DNA from: Dryomyza anilis
Lineage: Eukaryota > Arthropoda > Insecta > Diptera > Dryomyzidae
Direction: 5' to 3'
DNA: 64,000 bases
Assembly (NCBI GenBank): GCA_951804985.1
Contig: OX638130.1
Span: forward strand, 109,256,040-109,320,039
Part shown: positions 44,950 to 57,139 of the stretch, piece after piece
Position numbering within the stretch: the first letter of the stretch is position 1
Layout: each line of letters begins with the position of its first letter
Made by a program: the position numbers and the translations under genes
Notes under the pieces: model-generated
The model's database searches: none
What the model saw: only the letters and a program-made list of their open reading frames with translations
What the model was told of the DNA's origin: nothing

Positions 44950-46215
44950 TAAATCATGATACAGTTATTTTGAATATTAAAAAACAGAAAAATCAATAGG
45001 CTTCCAAAAACTAACTACTGATTTTCTGCCAAAATACTGCTACAAGTACAATGCTAGACTTCCAACACCGTAAAAATGATAAGTAATCAATTTTTTTTAA
45101 CATGCCGTTTGTCTGCTTTAAATCTACCGTAATCTGGTGTTTTTGATTAAAAACATAATAAACTGTGCAGTGCTCTATATAATATCTGCCATAATACTGC
45201 GCACTGGTAGAATCTCCCATTGTACTGCCAGTAAACTGTCGGTAATTCTGTCTGGGGAGCATGTTTTTGAAATAAAAATTAAATTCAAACCTTAAATTTT
45301 CTTTGGACGACTGATCGATTTTTTTTGGCGAAAACCAGCAATATAGCAGATATTTCCAACAGACTCCAAAACACTACTTAAATCTGCCGTGGATATCCAA
45401 TTATGATTTGTAGAATATGCCAATAGTAATGAAATTTTGCCAGAACATAAGACAAACAATGCCTTCCGTTTTTTCTACCAAAAACCTACTTCAAGGCAGT
45501 TTTACATTTCGTACATAATTTTAAGAATACATTCATCTCCTGCTTTAAACCTGCTGTAACCTGGTGTTATTGATAAACATAAAAAAACGATGCTATTATT
45601 TTTGTACAATATGCCAGAATACTCCGCCTTTGTCTTGCGAACATTTTCTTTTGGCAGTCTGGTATTTTCAATGAAAAATCAAACAATAAATATTATAATT
45701 TTCTGCGAACTTCTGATATTCTGCTGAAAACATTCGACGAGGCAGTCTTTTTTTTAATAATCCTCCAAAAATATTTCATAAACATAACGTGGCACAAACA
45801 CGTTTTTAGAATATGCTGATTGCTTGCGTAAAACCTTCTCCAACTTGGCGGGTTTTGATGAAAAACAAACTATGCGCTACCTAACACAATCCAGCGCTTT
45901 TCTTAGAAATCTGCCGATATACTGCCACTAACCTATAGAAAATTTTTGTGCGGATGTCTGAAATAAATAATAAATTAAAGTTTAAATATTTTTGAGCCTA
46001 AAATACATTTTAAATAGACTTCCAAAAACCTTACATAAACATCTGCGTAAACAATTTTTTAAAACATGCCGATTGTCTGCATTAAGGCTTCTGTCATCTG
46101 GTTTTATATGAAAACCCAACAATACTGTGCTATGCCCTTTTTTTTAAATTTTCCAGAATACTTCTTTTTCTAGAAATCTACCGATATACTGACAAAAATC
46201 TACCAAATGTTTTAC
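44950..46215 (+). repeat. Degenerate satellite, period about 255-280 bp
   Basis: A block containing ACATGCCGTTTGTCTGCTTTAAA, CTGGTGTTTTTGATAAA and ATCTGCC.ATA.TACTGCC recurs in diverged form at about 45,101, 45,531, 45,809 and 46,064, with a weaker copy near 45,375. Companion phrases (GACTTCCAAAAAC, AAATAAAAATTAAATTC.AA) keep the same order. It is an old tandem repeat, more GC-rich than most of the window. Confidence 0.65.
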
Positions 46216-48088
46216 ATTGGTATAAGCAATCAGTTTATCAAAATTTTGGTAAATTTTATGACAGAATGTTGATCAATTACATTTTATATAACTAATTTGA
46301 CCCACTGTACATCGTCAACACTGTTTTTACAACAAATTTATTTAACAAGCATCTGGTATTCATTACGTTGCAGTTCATAAGATGTGCCAACGAAAACTAG
46401 CAAAAGAAAAAGTAAAAACTCATTCAGACAAGAACAAATAAAGAGGTTGATTTGGTTCATGACCGACGAGCACCATTAACATGTTGCCCCCTGCACAATG
46501 AAGAGTATTCATGAGGGGCGGTTCTTTTTAGGTTTCTTTTTGGGTGTTTTTTTTTAATCTTTTTTTTTGAGTTGACCGCCTGCAGCGTTTCTTCAGATAA
46601 GTTTAAATTGAGCTTGATTTTTGGTTGCATTTGACGTTTTGCGATTGCTTTGGGAGTTTATGAAGCGAGACAGTTTTTTCGGTTTTCTTGAATTGACGGT
46701 TATTTTAAGGATTTTTGCCCAACATATCGTTTGCAATTTTTTTGTTTTTGTAAAGGTATGCCTTTTTATAGCATCTACTTTTAAACCAAGTGATTTTCAT
46801 AAAATAACTGAATTTTTATGATCGATTTATTTTTTTATTATATGCTATTTTTTTTTAAATGTTTTTGTTGACAGCATCATCAGCATAATAAAAAACTTTA
46901 TTTTTATTTTAAAATCAATTTCGTTTTTATTTTCATTCAAATAAAATCGTATGTTATGACGCACATTATTCGATATTAATGACGCTTTAAACGAACGAGC
47001 TACGTCAAAGCAGCCTAAATTAATTTTACCTTACGTTACCTTACATATTACAATGTACCTACTTACGTAGGTACTTTCTTATATCGAAGTTACATACGTA
47101 GTACTCACTCAGCACATTCCGTCTGTGATGTAATACCCTAGCTCATCCATGCGTTAAGCACTTGGTAGCATTTTTTTCCAATTTCAATTTCTTTTAATAC
47201 TATATGTAATTTGACTTTTTTTGCTTTCCTTTCTTTCTTTCTTTTCTTTTCCTTTCCGTTTTTATTTTTCCCTTTCCTTTTTTCCTGTTTTTATTTTTTA
47301 TACATTTATTTTTCATATTCAAACGTCCAGCATTAAAGTGCCGAGTTACTAGGGGAAGTAAAAGAAAATAATACTTGAGGTTCTATAGCCAGTGCATTGA
47401 AGGAAGTACATTTTTCTAGCGGGTATAGTACCTACAGTTGGTCTTTGTCGACAATGGACAATATAGAGGTTATAAAATAAATTTTTAAACCATAATTACA
47501 AAAACCTAAATGGATTTGAAATACTTTGCAAATCTTTCGTCAAACATAAAAAATGTTTATATTTTTTTATCTACTTTTATTTAAAAAACCGTTAAATTTA
47601 TTTAATATTAAAAAAATATATATAATATAACTTTAATTTTTCAGAAATTATATTTTACTGTATCATTCAAGCGAACAATGTTTCACATACCATGTACAAA
47701 CTAACTACAGTTGTAGGGTGCAGAAACAAGAAAAGTTTTCCACAAATGAAACTGCAAACAAATTGAAGAAATTATACAAAAATAATGCTATTTTAATGCA
47801 ATTCATGTCGTTTCGAAGTGGAATTTTCAGGGCACAGACTACTCATGCACGGTATGTACGAGAAAACTCAAGTGGCTGTGAAATTTGCATGAAATCTAAA
47901 TGAAAATTTACTACAATTCTATTTCTATTTCCACTGCTATGCTTGTGCATGTTTTGCGTACATAAAAAAAAGAAATTTAAATTGAAATTACATTAGAGTT
48001 GTGTAGTAATATCGAGAGATATGCATTACAGAGCCAATGTAATTAAAAGCAGCATTCGATTATGTACATTTGATTTTTTTTTTAATAT
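46216..48088. other. Unannotated AT-rich DNA
   Basis: Contains a TTTCTTTCTTTC-type pyrimidine run at 47,226-47,285 and GTTACCTTAC/TACGTAGGTAC phrases at 47,030-47,100. A candidate frame at 47,718-47,903 has no recognisable domain. No gene is called. Confidence 0.35.
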
Positions 48089-49839
48089 ACATTTTTATAT
48101 TTTTATATTTTTATATTTTTATATTTTTATATTTTTATATTTTTATATTTTTATATTTTTATATTTTTATATTTTTATATTTTTATATTTTTATATTTTT
48201 ATATTTTTATATTTTTATATTTTTATATTTTTATATTTTTATATTTTTATATTTTTATATTTTTATATTTTTATATTTTTATATTTTTATATTTTTATAT
48301 TTTTATATTTTTATATTTTTATATTTTTATATTTTTATATTTTTATATTTTTATATTTTTATATTTTTATATTTTTATATTTTTATATTTTTATATTTTT
48401 ATATTTTTATATTTTTATATTTTTATATTTTTATATTTTTATATTTTTATATTTTTATATTTTTATATTTTTATATTTTTATATTTTTATATTTTTATAT
48501 TTTTATATTTTTATATTTTTATATTTTTATATTTTTATATTTTTATATTTTTATATTTTTATATTTTTATATTTTTATATTTTTATATTTTTATATTTTT
48601 ATATTTTTATATTTTTATATTTTTATATTTTTATATTTTTATATTTTTATATTTTTATATTTTTATATTTTTATATTTTTATATTTTTATATTTTTATAT
48701 TTTTATATTTTTATATTTTTATATTTTTATATTTTTATATTTTTATATTTTTATATTTTTATATTTTTATATTTTTATATTTTTATATTTTTATATTTTT
48801 ATATTTTTATATTTTTATATTTTTATATTTTTATATTTTTATATTTTTATATTTTTATATTTTTATATTTTTATATTTTTATATTTTTATATTTTTATAT
48901 TTTTATATTTTTATATTTTTATATTTTTATATTTTTATATTTTTATATTTTTATATTTTTATATTTTTATATTTTTATATTTTTATATTTTTATATTTTT
49001 ATATTTTTATATTTTTATATTTTTATATTTTTATATTTTTATATTTTTATATTTTTATATTTTTATATTTTTATATTTTTATATTTTTATATTTTTATAT
49101 TTTTATATTTTTATATTTTTATATTTTTATATTTTTATATTTTTATATTTTTATATTTTTATATTTTTATATTTTTATATTTTTATATTTTTATATTTTT
49201 ATATTTTTATATTTTTATATTTTTATATTTTTATATTTTTATATTTTTATATTTTTATATTTTTATATTTTTATATTTTTATATTTTTATATTTTTATAT
49301 TTTTATATTTTTATATTTTTATATTTTTATATTTTTATATTTTTATATTTTTATATTTTTATATATTTATATTTTTATATTTTTATATTTTTATATTTTT
49401 ATATTTTTATATTTTTATATTTTTATATTTTTATATTTTTATATTTTTATATTTTTATATTTTTATATTTTTATATTTTTATATTTTTATATTTTTATAT
49501 TTTTATATTTTTATATTTTTATATTTTTATATTTTTATATTTTTATATTTTTATATTTTTATATTTTTATATTTTTATATTTTTATATTTTTATATTTTT
49601 ATATTTTTATATTTTTATATTTTTATATTTTTATATTTTTATATTTTTATATTTTTATATTTTTATATTTTTATATTTTTATATTTTTATATTTTTATAT
49701 TTTTATATTTTTATATTTTTATATTTTTATATTTTTATATTTTTATATTTTTATATTTTTATATTTTTATATATTTATATTTTTATATTTTTATATTTTT
49801 ATATTTTTATATTTTTATATTTTTATATTTTTATATTTT
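48089..49839. repeat. (TATTTTTA)n microsatellite, about 1.75 kb
   Basis: An 8-bp unit repeats about 218 times with only two visible variant units (TATATTTA at 49,362-49,369 and 49,770-49,777). The variants are identical and exactly 408 bp (51 units) apart. Because three units make 24 bp, long frames (48,021-49,862 and 48,070-49,845) stay open with an I/F/L/Y-only translation; they are not genes. Length and purity may partly reflect assembly. Confidence 0.97.
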
Positions 49840-50689
49840 CATTAGGAAATCCATACATATAGAATCTACTATCAATGGAAGCTAATTATTTATTATGCCA
49901 AGAGGTCATATTTAGAATACAGCACATAAAAGACATGATTCATTATCGATGACAGTTGAGTGTATATAGCATTTATTATTTCTATATTTTTCATTTGTAT
50001 TTAATATAGAAAATGGTGTAGAGGAGGAAATAGAAAAAAAATGAAAGTGTTAAAAGAAAATGAAAGAGAAAATATTTTGCAAAAAATGTGGCGCGTAACT
50101 GAAATGAGCAAAGGGTAGTGCAAACTTTATAGGTCCCCAGTTGACAGTAATGTTGAAAGTAGTGGCTAATAAAAAAAAAAGAAAAGGTAAACGAAACTTA
50201 AATGCGTTCTGTTTTTGAATTTTTATAATGTAGACATTTTCTATGTTCATTTCCCAACCTTTATATCTCACCTGATGGATCTACCATTAGGTGGGAAACC
50301 TAATGGCGATGGCCTTCGATGGCACTCTAGCGCTAAGTGATGGTAATCGCTTTGTGAACGAACTGCACCCTAGAGTACAGTTCTGCTATTCTGGTTATCC
50401 TATCATCGGCCTTTTGCAAAGTAATATTTTTTATTTAGCTTTATAGTGGCTCTAGTAACCCTTGATATTTCTCTGTGTGTGGCTTTTATCTATTTTTTAT
50501 ATGTATACATATTTTATTTTCATTACATTAATACATTTGTAAATTATTTACTTTCGATTTTTCACTGTTTGCTTTTACTTAATGGCTGGCAGTTAAGTGC
50601 TTCTGATAAAAAGATAACGTATAATAAAATCAATTAATTGCTCTATTTGTGATATATGTAAAAATTTTATTAAAAATATAAAAATGACA
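49840..50689. other. Unannotated DNA with one GC-richer island
   Basis: The island at about 50,262-50,430 contains CACCTGATGGATCTACCATT and CCTAATGGCGATGGCCTTCG, unlike its AT-rich flanks. It could be a fragment of a mobile element or decayed exon, but no frame is convincing in either direction. Confidence 0.35.
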
Positions 50690-51960
50690 TAAATATAAAT
50701 ATATGAGAAGTAATACAAAGATTACAAATTCACAATATCACAATGTCACAAATATCACTATATCACAGATATGACAAGTTTGACAAACATAACAATTATT
50801 ACATTTGCCACAAATATTGCAACTACAACAAATATACCATATATAACAAATAATACAAATATCAAAAATATATCAAATAACATATATTACAATATCACTT
50901 ATTAAAAATCGTACATTACAAATATCACAACTATAAAAATATCACAACTATCACAAAAAACTACAATTATCACATATATCAGTAATATCACACATATAAA
51001 AAATACATCAAGAAATATCACATGCATAACAAATATCACAACTATCGAAAATATTACAAAAAAAAAATCACAAGCATTAATAACTATATCATAAATGTCA
51101 AACATATGACCAATACAACTAATTTAAATATCACAGATATTCCAAATATTATAAATATCTCAAATATCACAATTTTTACAATTATCACAAATATCACAAC
51201 TCCTAAAAAATCATATATATCACAATATCCCAGATATCTCAACACAAACATAACAAATATCACCTATGCAATAAATATCACAAATACCTGCATATTTTGC
51301 AAATATCACTATTATCACAAAACTCACAGATATCACAAATATCGCAAATATAACAAAAGCAACAAATATTAAAAATATTACAAATATCATAAATAACGCA
51401 AATATCAATTATATAAAAGATATCACATATATAACAAATATCACTACTATTGAAAATATCAAAACTTTAACAAAAACCACAAGTACAACATAAATATCAC
51501 ACATATAACAAATACACCATATATCATAAATATCTCATATATCACAATTATTACAATTATCACAAATATCACAAACAGAACAAATATCAAAAATAATATA
51601 AATATCATAAATATCACAACTATCATAAATATCACAAATACTTCAAATATCATAAATATAACACAAATATCATAAATATATCACAAGTATTACAAATATC
51701 ACAAGTACCAGAAATATCAAAAGTATTACAAATATCACAAATACCAGAAATATCACAACTATCACAAATACTACAAATATCAAATATATCATAAACAGTA
51801 TTACACATATCACAAATACCACAATTATTATAAAAACAACATTTATCACAAATAGAGCAACTATAACACATTTTACAAATGTCACACTTATCGAAAATAA
51901 CACAAATATAAAACATATAAAAATTTAAAAATATAAAAATATAAAAAAAAATCATAAACT
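50690..51960 (+). repeat. (ATATCACAA)n-type degenerate minisatellite, about 1.27 kb
   Basis: Units of about 9 bp (AATATCACA, AACTATCAC, AAATACTAC and similar) repeat with frequent substitutions across the whole stretch. The several long frames on both strands (valine/isoleucine/phenylalanine-rich on minus, asparagine/threonine-rich on plus) are repeat translations. Confidence 0.92.
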
Positions 51961-53079
51961 TAAAAACCTCTCGCCAACTATGAAGCTTGATGATTAAGTT
52001 GCCAACATTATTTTGCTGCAAAGCATCTCTGCCACCTTCATTGCTTCGCCATGCAAGAAGCGATAAATCCCGCGAAGCGGAAATGTTAACTGAACCGAAA
52101 ATTATTTGTTATTTTTGGCCTTTTGTAGAGGTAGCAACGCAAAAAGAACAAAAACCACAACAACAAAACAGCTGTAGTAGTTGCTGTTGTTGTTTTGCCA
52201 CCACAAACTGTTGCTGGTGTTTTCTTTTAGCTGTTATTTTGAGCTGTTTGTCCTTTTTGAAATCAATATTCAATTGATTCCAGAGTAAATACAAAATTCT
52301 TAAAATACTACACACGCAGCACCACTGAAACCGCCCATTTGTTGAAACCTTTTCGGCTTTATTTGACCCATTTTCTGCACAGTCTTTGATTTCAGGCAAC
52401 GGCACAGATTGTTTTCACTCAGTTATTATTCTAATTTTTTTTTGAGATATCTTTTGTTTGAATTGTTGTTTATTCATAAAGAAAAACAGTAATAAATTTG
52501 AGATAATAAAAATACAAAAATCAATATTTATTTAGTACTAATGTTCATCGATGCATTATACAATAAATTAATTCGAATTTTTTTAACAGACTCTTTGAAG
52601 CTCTGTGTTACTATATTAAAGAGCATATATATAGTATAGAATAAAATATACTTTAAATTCGATAGATATTTGAGACGTTATTAATTTTTGCAGCTATTGC
52701 GTTTAGGAATTTATAGCGAAGGGATCAAAAATTTTATTCGAGAAGGGTATAAATGCTCAGATTCCTCTTTTTCTGTGTAATTTAATAAAAATATGCTGTT
52801 GAATGGTCAGCTTTGAAGATTTTTTATGCATACTGAGATAATGTTTCCTTTTTTAATTAAGAAAACAATAATGTTTTTGAAATTTTCAAGTCTGGTTATT
52901 AAGAACAACTAAATGGGAATAACTTTCCGAATAATTCAATGAATAAAGAAGATTTTATGGTATGGCACATGAATGTACCCTAGAACTAATCTAGAGCCAT
53001 TTGAATTAAATTGTTCCAAAACTCAAACATTTCAAAAGCATATAAAAGTTGTTATCATAAAATAATAAAAATTGTTCAA
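51961..53079. other. Unannotated DNA, GC-richer at its left
   Basis: The 51,970-52,400 section is mixed-composition with CAACAACAAAACAGC and GTTGCTGTTGTTG runs that are inverted relative to each other (52,158-52,195). Candidate frames on both strands are dominated by these runs. The rest is AT-rich with nothing recognised. Confidence 0.35.
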
Positions 53080-53748
53080 AATGTTAATGTATAAGAGGTA
53101 ATTGCTAAAAAGTCTGCATATTAATGAAGTAGTTAATAATATTAAAGATTTGTTCATTGTTAAATATGAATCTTTCTTTAATTTTGTGATTTATTTCTAA
53201 CACAAAATGAAAAATGTTCATCAGTATGTATGAACAAATAGTCGAAATTAGTCTATTGAAGAATTATTAAAGATTGAATATGAATCATTCATTAATATAA
53301 TGAATTTATTTATTATAAAATACTGAAAAAATGTCTTTAAAAAACTAATCAACAAATTAATAATCTTGATTATGGTTAAATATGAAATGTTAATCAGTAT
53401 TATGAATAACACAAAAATACTGTTCATCATTCTAATGAATAACGATGAATGGTTAAAAAATTTGCACACGTTGATTTTTAAAAAAATGTATACTATGTAT
53501 TGAATATATTAATATTACTGAAGATTTATTTATTGTTACATATTAAACTTTCATTAATATTATGAATTAATTCATCAGCAATATTTGCTTTTAACTGTGA
53601 ATGAAAAATAATCATCAATATGAGGTACAGCTGCTCATTGTTGAAATAGCTTCATACAAAAAAACTGAATATAAACCAGTTGGGAAGGTTAGATCACATG
53701 GGAAATTTTAAAGTAGGTGTAATTATGATAGTTAGGATTATCAAAATT

Positions 53749-54427
53749 ATAGTCGGTCTAAGCCGACTATAAATACCCTACACATATGTGTGGTTACCAT
53801 TCAAAGTGATATATAGGTCACCAGGGTATACGAATCCTGAAAATAACTACAAACATTCAATCGCTGAAGAATTTCCATTCATTTGATACCCATATTTACA
53901 AATGGGTAGGTGTACCGAATTTCTATTTTTTTTTTGTGAACCACAAGTCTTTTCGCCGGAAAACATTATTATCATGTATTTGAGCATGATGTCAATATAT
54001 ATTTGACCAACAAAGTTTACCTAAGCACGTATACATAAAAATTGATCTTTATATGTACATTTTATATGTGGTATTTGAACATAAGTGGTCGGATCATAGG
54101 TCACCATGGACCGATCTCGCCAATTTTTTCGCACATACAGCGTAGGTATATTAGTAATCTAAGTTATAAGTTTCATTTATCTAGCTCTTCAATTTTAAAA
54201 GTCTTAGGGATTTCAACAGACAGACAGACAGACGGACATACAGACAGACGGACAGACAGACAGACAGACGGACAGACAGACGGACAGACGGACATCGCTA
54301 AATCGACTCAGGAGGTCATGCTGATCAAGAATATATATACTTTTCCATACCGGAGATGCTTTCTTCTGGGTGTTACAAACGGCGTACCAAACTGAATATA
54401 CCCTTTCACTCTTAGTGTAGGGTATAA
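53749..54427 (+). mobile_element. Fly dispersed repeat with (GACA/GACG)n block
   Basis: The region starts with a palindrome TATAGTCGGTCTAAGCCGAC and ATACCCTACAC (53,773). It ends GTGTAGGGTAT (54,415-54,425), the exact reverse complement of that 11-mer. A GACAGACAGACGGACA tract at 54,218-54,293 is followed by CTAAATCGACTCAGGAGGTC, GATCAAGAATATATATAC and CTTCTGGGTGTTACAAAC. This tail is familiar from many fly genomes; I am not certain of the element class. The open frame at 54,042-54,395 crosses the GACA block and is not a gene. A diverged fragment lies at 27,050-27,145. Confidence 0.7.
54212..54294 (+). repeat. (GACA/GACG)n tetranucleotide repeat
   Basis: Consecutive GACA and GACG tetramers with a few TACA variants make up this tract. 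It is a characteristic internal part of the surrounding dispersed repeat. Confidence 0.9.
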
Positions 54428-55290
54428 AAACATCATATCGAGCAAATGCTTAATGCAGAATATGAACCATTCATCAAAATTATGAAATTATTCATAATTA
54501 AATATAAAAATGTGCATAAATAATATAAATAACAACTTGTTGTTAAACATTCTTCATACTTATGGATAGACTAATAATAATAAAAACTTGTTTACTCTGC
54601 AAAATGAACTAATAATCAATATTATGAATAACATAAACAAAATTTTCATAACTCTGATGAATCACGATGCATGCTAAAATAATATTCAACCTAATGAAGA
54701 TGATTACAAAAAAAAACTTTCGTACATAAGAACAAATGAAAAATACTCATGATTTGTTTATTGTTTAACATGACACATTCATCAATATGAAAAATAAGTT
54801 CATCGGCAATATTTTTTCTATCACAAAAACAAACATGTTCAGTAAATATGATGTACAACTATTCATTAAGGAGACATCTTCATACAAATAAACGATATCA
54901 TAATTCGTACAATTTTTACATGTTGATTATGAATCATTCATCAATATTGTGAATTTATTAATTTTCAAATATAAACAAAAATGTTCATCAATATAATAAA
55001 TGACAAATTATTGTTAAAAAACATCATACTAATAAATAAATATTGTGTCATAAGAACCATTTATTGATATTATGAATATGTTCATTAAAGTTATGAATTT
55101 TTTAATGTATTTGTTCATAATATTTATGATAATTAGCTTTATGTATTTCAAAAATATGTTTTATTTGTAAAATATATAATGTACATCAATAGTTTATGTT
55201 TGTGCATTATTATGATGATATTTTGATAAATGAACGGGTGATGAATGTTAGTTCATTGATGAAAAATGCATCATAATAATTGATAAATTT

Positions 55291-57139
55291 TTTACTTTCA
55301 ATATTTTTTTTTTTTTAAATGGGTTAATTAATAATTGGTTAATCGAAGTAGTCAACAACAATTTTTTATAGTACAAAGAATAATTAATTCATTTCTCTGG
55401 CGTGAAATGTGAAAACATGCAGAACTTTAAAAAAGAAGAAAACAGTAAATAGTCCATCCATCTCTCGCTAAAGCTTTGACGAAGGCGCAACATTTGAAAA
55501 ATTAATATTGTGCATTTTTGAACAGCAAAATAAAAAAAAATAAACAATTTGCTCATTCTGTTGTCGGTCGCTGTCGTTTGTTAAAGTTACTTAGTTTCAC
55601 TGAAGAGTTGGTCGATTGGTCGTAAGAATTCCCTGGCGTTCCACAGTCGCCAAACACAATCCTTCTTCGTAAAGTTTCTAATTAAAATCGACGCATTAAG
55701 TGGCAACCAAAACAAACAAAACTGCGAACTGAAGTTCGATGCTGTTGCATACTTTATGTCGTGCGGATGAAAAATGTCCTTAAAATAAATTGCCTACTTT
55801 TAGGGGCAGCGAGAAAAGAGAGAGCAAGAGAGAAACAGATACCCACTAGAGTGATGAGGCAGCAGTAAGTACTAATGCTTGTCGCAATGTACACTGAAAA
55901 ATTATATGAATTTTTTTTTTTTTTTTTGAGAAAATATTTTGTAGATTGTGTTACAAAAACTATAAAAAGCTATCTGATGCAGCATTTAATTGAAGATAAT
56001 TTTCAATTTAATATACAGATATATTTACTAATATAACAAACAGTTTGGCTAAATGTATTAAATGTACAAATTGCTGAAAAACATCTTTTGCTAATTGTTT
56101 AATTTAAACAATTTCACTGATCCAACAAAATGTTTATTTTCTGAATTTGATTTCATTAATATTAACCATTATTGAAGATATAAAAAGGTTTGCTATATAT
56201 ACAAATACTTTAATTAAATTGATAATTACAAATTTATTATGTAAAAATTGTAAATCTCTTAATTTATTTAGTTTTTCATCAATTTTTATTACTTATGTAA
56301 ATGATATAAAAAATAATTAAAAGTGTAATAGATACAACAAATGAATTTGCATTTTTTAAGAATTGCGTCTGTTACGAGAAGATTTTTTCTTAATTTTTTC
56401 AAATTTTTTCTTTGATTTTTAATCATTTTAAATTATGTTTTTAATAAAATATATTCCATTATATATTTCTTTCGGTGCAAAAGATGCCTGTGAGTGGGAC
56501 TAAGTGATTGAGTAGGGAAGATTCCACAAAAGACCGTTAGAGTGAGTGAGCAAGATAGCGTGTAATTGAGTACATGAGTGAGTGGATGTACGCAGAATGC
56601 GGACACATTTTCAGAAACTCTTGTTTGCTATGCGTAGCGCGCTCGTGATCAATTAATCATCGTGGCAGCACGTTCGGCCAACTGCATTCGTGTCTGCTAT
56701 TATTTCAGAACCCACTCAAGTGTTTACATTATACGCAGTTCGTATTGTTCACACTATATAACATTCATTTTTTTAAGTAACTTTTTTTTCTTTTTTTGTT
56801 GAAAAGTTGTATGATATGAAAAGTTTTATAAAAAAAAAACATTTATCTAAGATTATAATTATATTTTAAGTGAAATATTAAAATAAATTTATTTATACTA
56901 TTTTTCATTTAGGTAGTTTAATTTGGTGCAAATGGATTGAGGTGTATTTACGTTAAGTTGCTTTTATATGATAAATAATATAAAACGCACCGTTTTTTAG
57001 TAAACACTTATTTTTAATATTTACTGATTTCAATTATTTATATATTTATAAAACATATCGATTTAGATTTTATATTTATTTCAACTTTATAAGGATTTTG
57101 TCAATTTTGTAGACATTATTTTTATATACAGTTGTTGTA
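55291..57139. other. Unannotated DNA with two GC-richer, non-repetitive islands
   Basis: Islands at 55,430-55,870 and 56,480-56,760 have balanced composition and no internal repetition, unlike most of the window. The first contains GTCGGTCGCTGTCG and AAGAGAGAGCAAGAGAGAAA, the second GTGAGTGAGCAAGATAGCG and GTAGCGCGCTCGTGATCAAT. They could be untranslated exons or regulatory DNA. No open frame, TATA box or initiator could be assigned with confidence. Confidence 0.35.

Larger units (their letters stand above)
53080..55290 (+). repeat. TTCATCA/TGATGAA-type degenerate repeat field (split by an insertion)
   Basis: Short phrases such as ATTCATCAATATTATGAA, ATTCATTAATATAATGAA and TGTTCATCA recur densely at 53,080-53,640 and 54,430-55,290. 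Longer ordered blocks are shared across the interruption: TGAGGTACAGCTGCTCATTG...CTTCATACAAA (53,619) and TGATGTACAACTATTCATTA...CTTCATACAAA (54,849). One tandem field was therefore split by the element at 53,749-54,427. The same phrases occur at 10.9-11.6 kb and 61.8-62.35 kb. Confidence 0.7.

Noticed and set aside
48021..49862. 613- and 591-codon open frames
   Set aside because: They translate the (TATTTTTA)n microsatellite into an I/F/L/Y-only string; the frame is open only because the repeat contains no stop in that phase.
50902..52021. Several valine/isoleucine-rich minus-strand frames resembling membrane proteins
   Set aside because: All are translations of the degenerate ATATCACAA tract.
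54042..54395. 117-codon open frame
   Set aside because: It crosses the (GACA/GACG)n block of a dispersed fly repeat; the T-D-R-Q repeat is the tetranucleotide translated.
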